Below, piece after piece: positions 60,764 to 64,000 of a DNA stretch of 64,000 nt. Origin of the DNA: Allomuricauda sp. ARW1Y1. Its GTDB lineage: Bacteria > Bacteroidota > Bacteroidia > Flavobacteriales > Flavobacteriaceae. A program made the position numbers and the translations under genes. The DNA lies in NCBI RefSeq assembly GCF_013407935.1, contig NZ_JACBZU010000008.1:1-64000 (forward strand), given 5' to 3'. The notes under the pieces were generated by a model. The model saw only the letters and a list, made by a program, of their open reading frames with translations, was not told where the DNA came from and searched no databases. The first letter of the stretch is position 1, and every line of letters begins with the position of its first letter.

Positions 60764-61015
60764 ATGACTATCCTTTTGTTTGGTGCCACCAAAGATATTA
60801 TTGGTACACCTACCTTATCCGTTCCTACTGCCAGTTTGAGTGGAAAAAAAATACCGAATACTGTGGGGGAACTCAAAAAATTTCTGGAAAGCACCTATCC
60901 CGAGCTTAAAAAAATATCCAAAGTGATGGTTGCCGTGAACCAAAATTATGCTTCGGACCACGACAGTATCAATTCGTATGACGAAATTGCGTTGATTCCG
61001 CCACCAAATGTCTAA
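60764..61015 (+). CDS. MoaD-like sulfur carrier protein without terminal Gly-Gly
   Basis: 83 residues from ATG 60764. Ubiquitin-like beta-grasp: MTILLFGATKDIIG, TVGELKKFLESTYPELKKISKVMVAVNQNYA, SYDEIALIPPPNV. The pattern DEIALIPP is the usual MoaD end, but the protein then stops at NV instead of the diglycine on which thiocarboxylation depends. A frameshift or truncation would explain it; no GG is encoded in the few bases around the stop. It lies nine bases before the MobA-like gene, so molybdenum cofactor synthesis is the likely context. Confidence 0.7.
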   Translation: MTILLFGATKDIIGTPTLSVPTASLSGKKIPNTVGELKKFLESTYPELKKISKVMVAVNQNYASDHDSINSYDEIALIPPPNV

Positions 61016-61024
61016 AACCATTCA

Positions 61025-61660
61025 TTGTCCGTGAAAACAAAATCTGAATCATCCGCCAGTAATCCTCCCCAACTTTTTGGTTTGGTATTGGCGGGTGGTT
61101 CCAGTTTGCGGATGGGACATGACAAGGGGGTGTTGGCGTATCACGGTATGCCGCAACGGGATTATGTTTACCAGCTTCTGAACAAGGTTTGTGAAAACGT
61201 ATTTTTGGGAATACAGGAGCAACAATTGGGGTCTATTCCAAAGGAATTTTCCTCTATTATGGATCAAAACAAATATAAAGGGCCGTTTAATGGGGTCATG
61301 AGTGCCCACGAAACATATCCAGAAGCCGCTTGGTTGGTGTTGGCCTGTGACCTTCCCTTTATGGATGCGGAGGCTTTGCAATTTCTTGTTCAGCAACGGG
61401 ACCCAACAAAACATGCTACAGCCTTTATGGGAAAAAATGCTGTATATCCCGAACCTTTGGCCTGTATATGGGAACCTGAGGGATTGAGACAGGCTAAAGC
61501 CTACTTATCGGCAAGTGAGAAGCAGAGTCCATCACAATTTCTTTTGGAAGTTGGTGTTAAAACGGTTCTCCCATCCAATGAGCAGCTATTGTTCAATGCA
61601 AATTCCGTGGAAGATTACCAATGGGCAAAAGACCATTTGAAAGGGCGGGAGGGAAGCTAG
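61025..61660 (+). CDS. MobA-like nucleotidyltransferase
   Basis: 211 residues, TTG start (GTG at 61031 possible). NTP-transferase fold: LFGLVLAGGSSLRMGHDKGVLAYHG (the L-A-G-G-x-S-x-R-M-G-x-x-K signature), IMDQNKYKGPFNGVMSAHETYPEAAWLVLACDLPFMDAEAL with the metal Asp in ACDLP, and EPLACIWEPEGL. Matches molybdenum cofactor guanylyltransferase MobA and relatives. It follows the MoaD-like gene. The C-terminal tag overlaps the next minus-strand micro-ORF. Confidence 0.85.
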   Translation: MSVKTKSESSASNPPQLFGLVLAGGSSLRMGHDKGVLAYHGMPQRDYVYQLLNKVCENVFLGIQEQQLGSIPKEFSSIMDQNKYKGPFNGVMSAHETYPEAAWLVLACDLPFMDAEALQFLVQQRDPTKHATAFMGKNAVYPEPLACIWEPEGLRQAKAYLSASEKQSPSQFLLEVGVKTVLPSNEQLLFNANSVEDYQWAKDHLKGREGS

Positions 61661-61803
61661 TTTTTGGGGCTTTGACGTTTTTGATGGTCCAAATCCATCA
61701 ACTCTAAATCCTGAAGAATACCACAGGAAACCTGTTTTTTCACTAGGGATCGTTCGTTTTTTCTTTTGACACGGAATTCGATTTCCTTATTTAAAAAGTT
61801 CAT
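61657..61803 (-). CDS. 48-residue basic micro-protein (tentative)
   Basis: ATG 61803, TAG 61657-61659, convergent with and overlapping the MobA-like stop. Sequence starts MNFLNKEIEFRVKRKNERS and ends DLDHQKRQSPKN, with basic (VKRKNER, KKQ) and acidic (LQDLELMDLD) parts and a single Cys. No family known. It uses the only open frame of the 200-bp gap before the GntR gene, in the same orientation as that gene. Confidence 0.35.
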   Translation of the reverse strand: MNFLNKEIEFRVKRKNERSLVKKQVSCGILQDLELMDLDHQKRQSPKN

Positions 61804-61860
61804 GGCAACAAATTTGATTTAAAACGGAACCCCAATGAATTTATTTTGATTTTCAGCAGC

Positions 61861-62487
61861 TTAGCGTATTTGCGCTTCGATATGCTCCAAAATGGACATC
61901 CAATGCATCCGAAGAATCAAAGCGGCCGTGGGTACGTTATCTTCTTGAATGGCTTCGACCACGGAGCGGGTCTGTACCGCCAATTTCTTGAAAAACCCAT
62001 CCTCTTGGATAAAATCATGCTCGTAAAAATGCAACCTGAGCTTCAAATCCGTCAAGATGTTCAATAACACTTTATTGGAGCACTCCTGCACCAAGTGGTT
62101 GTGAAAATGGAAGCGCACGCCCAGTCCTTCCGTCAAACTCCCCACATTTTCCATTTGTTCCTGTAAGTCCATCAACCGTTGTACATCAGCTGTCCCAAAA
62201 GGAGTGTTTTCTAGGGCCATCACTTCAAGTTGGGCGACAATTTCAATCAGATTCTTGACTTCGGACTTGGATAGGGGAGCTACCACAAAACCACGATTGG
62301 GAATCGCTTTGAGTACCTGTGCTTGCTCCAATTGGCTCAACGCCTCCCGAATGGGCGTCACACTAACACCGGTATCCCGGGATAGTGCCGCCAAATTGAT
62401 GGTCTTTCCCACTTGCAGTCCGCCATTTTGAATTTGCTCCAGCAAATGGTCCTTGATGCGGTCCCGCAAAATGGATGGTCGTCCCAT
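61861..62487 (-). CDS. GntR-family (FadR/FCD-type) transcriptional regulator
   Basis: 208 residues. N-terminal winged HTH: RDRIKDHLLEQIQNGGLQVGKTINLAALSRDTGVSVTPIREALSQLEQAQVLKAIPNRGFVVAPLSKSE, typical GntR. C-terminal ~130-residue helical FCD-type ligand domain (EIVAQLEVMALENTPFG, FHFHNHLVQECSNKVL with metal-binding His candidates, RLHFYEHDFIQEDGFF). Ligand likely a small carboxylate; target genes not evident. Confidence 0.88.
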   Translation of the reverse strand: MGRPSILRDRIKDHLLEQIQNGGLQVGKTINLAALSRDTGVSVTPIREALSQLEQAQVLKAIPNRGFVVAPLSKSEVKNLIEIVAQLEVMALENTPFGTADVQRLMDLQEQMENVGSLTEGLGVRFHFHNHLVQECSNKVLLNILTDLKLRLHFYEHDFIQEDGFFKKLAVQTRSVVEAIQEDNVPTAALILRMHWMSILEHIEAQIR

Positions 62488-62523
62488 AATGGTGTTTTGT
62501 TTCCTATTTGAAGTAAGAAAAGC

Positions 62524-62994
62524 CTATCGCTTTACATACACATAGCTCCGAACATCCGGCAAATCCTGTCCTTCATTCAAGGTCATTTGGTTGCCGTTCA
62601 ATTGTAGGGTGCCCAACGTTGTGCTTCCTTGAAAAACGACCTGTGTACCATCACTGGCCCATGCCCCGGTAGCCTGAATGAAACCGTTGCAATCCACAAA
62701 ATACTGCCCGTTGGTAATGGTGGTAATGGTAAAGTTGGATTGTTGGAATTGATAGGTATTATCGGCATTGAAAGTAATGGTGCCAGAAATACAGTCCTGT
62801 TCATCAATGAGGTTGGCAGAGGAAATGCCATCATCATCCAAATCCAGTTGGCTGCTGACATTTACTGCGGTCAAATCCCAAGTGCCAACGAGTGCATCGG
62901 CGGAAAAGCCGGAGCCATTGCCATCGTCGTCACTACAGGCTGTCAACAGCACCATACTCGCTAGGCCCAAAAGGAAATTCGTCGTCTTTTTCAT
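62524..62994 (-). CDS. Lipocalin-like lipoprotein
   Basis: 156 residues from ATG 62994; the longer frame to 63060 is not signal-like. Lipoprotein signal KKTTNFLLGLASMVLLTACSDDD (Cys19). The mature domain is the small lipocalin-type barrel common in flavobacteria: LVGTWDLTAVNVSSQLDLDDDGISSANLIDEQDCISGTITFNADNTYQFQQS in segments, WASDGTQVVFQGSTTLGTLQLNGNQMTL. Function unknown. Divergent from the next gene. Confidence 0.8.
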   Translation of the reverse strand: MKKTTNFLLGLASMVLLTACSDDDGNGSGFSADALVGTWDLTAVNVSSQLDLDDDGISSANLIDEQDCISGTITFNADNTYQFQQSNFTITTITNGQYFVDCNGFIQATGAWASDGTQVVFQGSTTLGTLQLNGNQMTLNEGQDLPDVRSYVYVKR

Positions 62995-63137
62995 GCGTTT
63001 TATGCTTTTATAGGTTGAAAATAACACAATTTGAAGAATAATGGTGGCCCGGGCGGGCAATTCATCGATTTGAAGCCCCTTTTTACACTAAACCCTAGGG
63101 TGCGACGTTTTGCTAACACATCTTATAACCCAATACC

Positions 63138-63929
63138 ATGAAGAAACTTACCTTAAAATTTGTATCGACCGCATTTATAGCGATAGCCATGATCGGATTT
63201 CAATCGTGTAGTGAGGATGGCATGCCCAACGAAGGGGAGGCCCTTACACAGGAAGAACTACAGACCATTTTGAGCACCGATGACATTGCAGGTGCCGCCG
63301 ACACCGCCTTGGCCGAGCTTTTTGCCGGGGAGACCGCCGCAAAAGGAGCCACTGCCAAAGAAGGGGAGTGCTACAGCGCCGAATATTCCGATACCGGATT
63401 TGTGGCAACCTTTAACAATTGTGTGCTCAATGGAACGGACAATGTAAACGGAACAGTGACCGTAACCTACGAAGTAGGGGAAGAGGCATCGTCCTTTACG
63501 GCCACCTACCAAGATTTTTATGTGGGTACCGTAAAGATCAACGGAACACGAACCTTCGAAATTACTGGGAACGGCGAACAGAGCAGTGTTTCCTTTACCG
63601 TGGTCAGTGACATGACCGTGGAAATGGAGGACGAGTCGGTGATTTCCGAAAACGGGACCAAAACCTTTACCATTGCCTTTGGCGATAGCTTGGAAACCAC
63701 ACAAATTTCCATTTCCGGCAACTGGACCGTTGCTGCGGATGGCAATACCTACGCGGTTGAAACCTTGGAAGATTTGCAAGGAAGTGCCGCCTGTGAGTAT
63801 TTGACCTCAGGTAGCATGAGCGTTTCCAAAAACGGATTGTCCGTTATCGTGGATTTTGGTGATGGAGCCTGCGACGAGGTGGCCACTATCATCTATCCGA
63901 ACGGGGCAACAGAGGAGATTAGCCTGTAA
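63138..63929 (+). CDS. Hypothetical lipoprotein
   Basis: 263 residues. Signal with lipobox-like GFQSCSED (Cys24). Then an Ala/Glu-rich helical stretch (LTQEELQTILSTDDIAGAADTALAELFAGETAAKGA) and a long beta-rich domain of Thr/Ser/Asn-rich strands (YSAEYSDTGFVATFNNCVLNGTDNVNGTVTVTYEV, FGDSLETTQISISGNWTV), with Cys pairs (GECYSAEY/NNCV; AACEY/GACDE). It has no domain name I can assign; it looks like a surface-exposed beta-structured lipoprotein. A perfect palindrome ACCCTAGGGT lies upstream at 63092-63101. Confidence 0.75.
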   Translation: MKKLTLKFVSTAFIAIAMIGFQSCSEDGMPNEGEALTQEELQTILSTDDIAGAADTALAELFAGETAAKGATAKEGECYSAEYSDTGFVATFNNCVLNGTDNVNGTVTVTYEVGEEASSFTATYQDFYVGTVKINGTRTFEITGNGEQSSVSFTVVSDMTVEMEDESVISENGTKTFTIAFGDSLETTQISISGNWTVAADGNTYAVETLEDLQGSAACEYLTSGSMSVSKNGLSVIVDFGDGACDEVATIIYPNGATEEISL

Positions 63930-63936
63930 ATGAAAT

Positions 63937-63984
63937 TTGTCAGTTCGAGTGATTTTTCGAAAGAAAAATTGTAGCGAGAACTCG
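63937..63984. repeat. REP-like palindromic element
   Basis: TTGTCAGTTCGAGTGATTTTTC-GAAA-GAAAAAT...GCGAGAACTCG (quoted in parts): long imperfect inverted repeat eight bases after the lipoprotein stop. Shares the TGTCA/CGAG vocabulary with the other REP-like elements; on the plus strand it may also terminate transcription. Confidence 0.5.
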
Positions 63985-64000
63985 TATTTCAAGCCAAAAC

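Overview
The window looks like a chromosomal segment of a marine-type Flavobacteriaceae (Bacteroidota), probably close to Muricauda/Allomuricauda/Flagellimonas; the genus is an inference. Supporting marks are a fused LpxC-FabZ, a bifunctional HAD-type HisB, a fused HisIE, the type IX secretion regulator PorX, a short (287-residue) RpoD, promoters of the TTG-N(16-21)-TAnnTTTG kind, little Shine-Dalgarno signal, several TTG starts, and many SPII-type lipoproteins. I saw no rRNA, tRNA, CRISPR array, transposase or prophage gene.

Layout. 1-1850: an AT-rich stretch with a start-less CPBP protease frame, three tiny genes (two encode single-pass membrane peptides) and an intact CPBP protease. 1853-4856 (minus): AraC-type regulator with 21-bp-phased upstream repeats, DUF4258 protein, alanine dehydrogenase, membrane protein, small exported peptide. 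5032-8261: tsaE and porX facing an HD-domain hydrolase. 8285-17672: lipid A cluster (lpxD, lpxC-fabZ, lpxA), efp, a second lpxD-like gene, sucD, fabG, a VWA membrane protein and a prohibitin-like protein. 17684-25545: complete histidine operon (hisG-D-C-B-H-A-[dinB-like]-F-IE) behind a leader peptide with three His codons and an attenuator hairpin. 25609-28253: VWA/MoxR-type ATPase pair. 28255-37375: cysM-epsC, DUF2461, DUF72, thioesterase, M19 dipeptidase, Hpt-like protein, two related micro-proteins and rpoD. 37620-41364: SF2 helicase, glycosyltransferase and a short dehydrogenase flanked by 33-bp direct repeats.

41402-52777 is the accessory part: a frameshifted serine hydrolase, an NrtR/AraR-like Nudix regulator divergent from a GH3 glycosidase with two 19-bp palindromic operators lying on both promoters, an unusual HTH-membrane-serine hydrolase fusion with its own nested dyad operator, a methyltransferase, a gene carrying the same 21-bp-phased repeats as the AraC locus, menB, REP-like elements, and a 153-bp duplication that carries a tiny membrane-peptide frame plus terminator. 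52830-63929: pirin, a run of envelope lipoproteins (heme-motif/FG-GAP protein, 3D domain, amidase, M14 peptidase, two DUF1080 proteins, VWA lipoprotein), a MoaD-like protein without its diglycine, a MobA-like nucleotidyltransferase, a GntR regulator and two more lipoproteins.

The most promising unusual items are the HTH-membrane-hydrolase fusion with its symmetric operator (46539-48377), the Nudix/GH3 control region (43983-44050), the shared 21-bp-phased operators (2389-2440 and 49788-49818), the His-codon attenuator (17718-17835) and the duplicated micro-locus (50957-51396).
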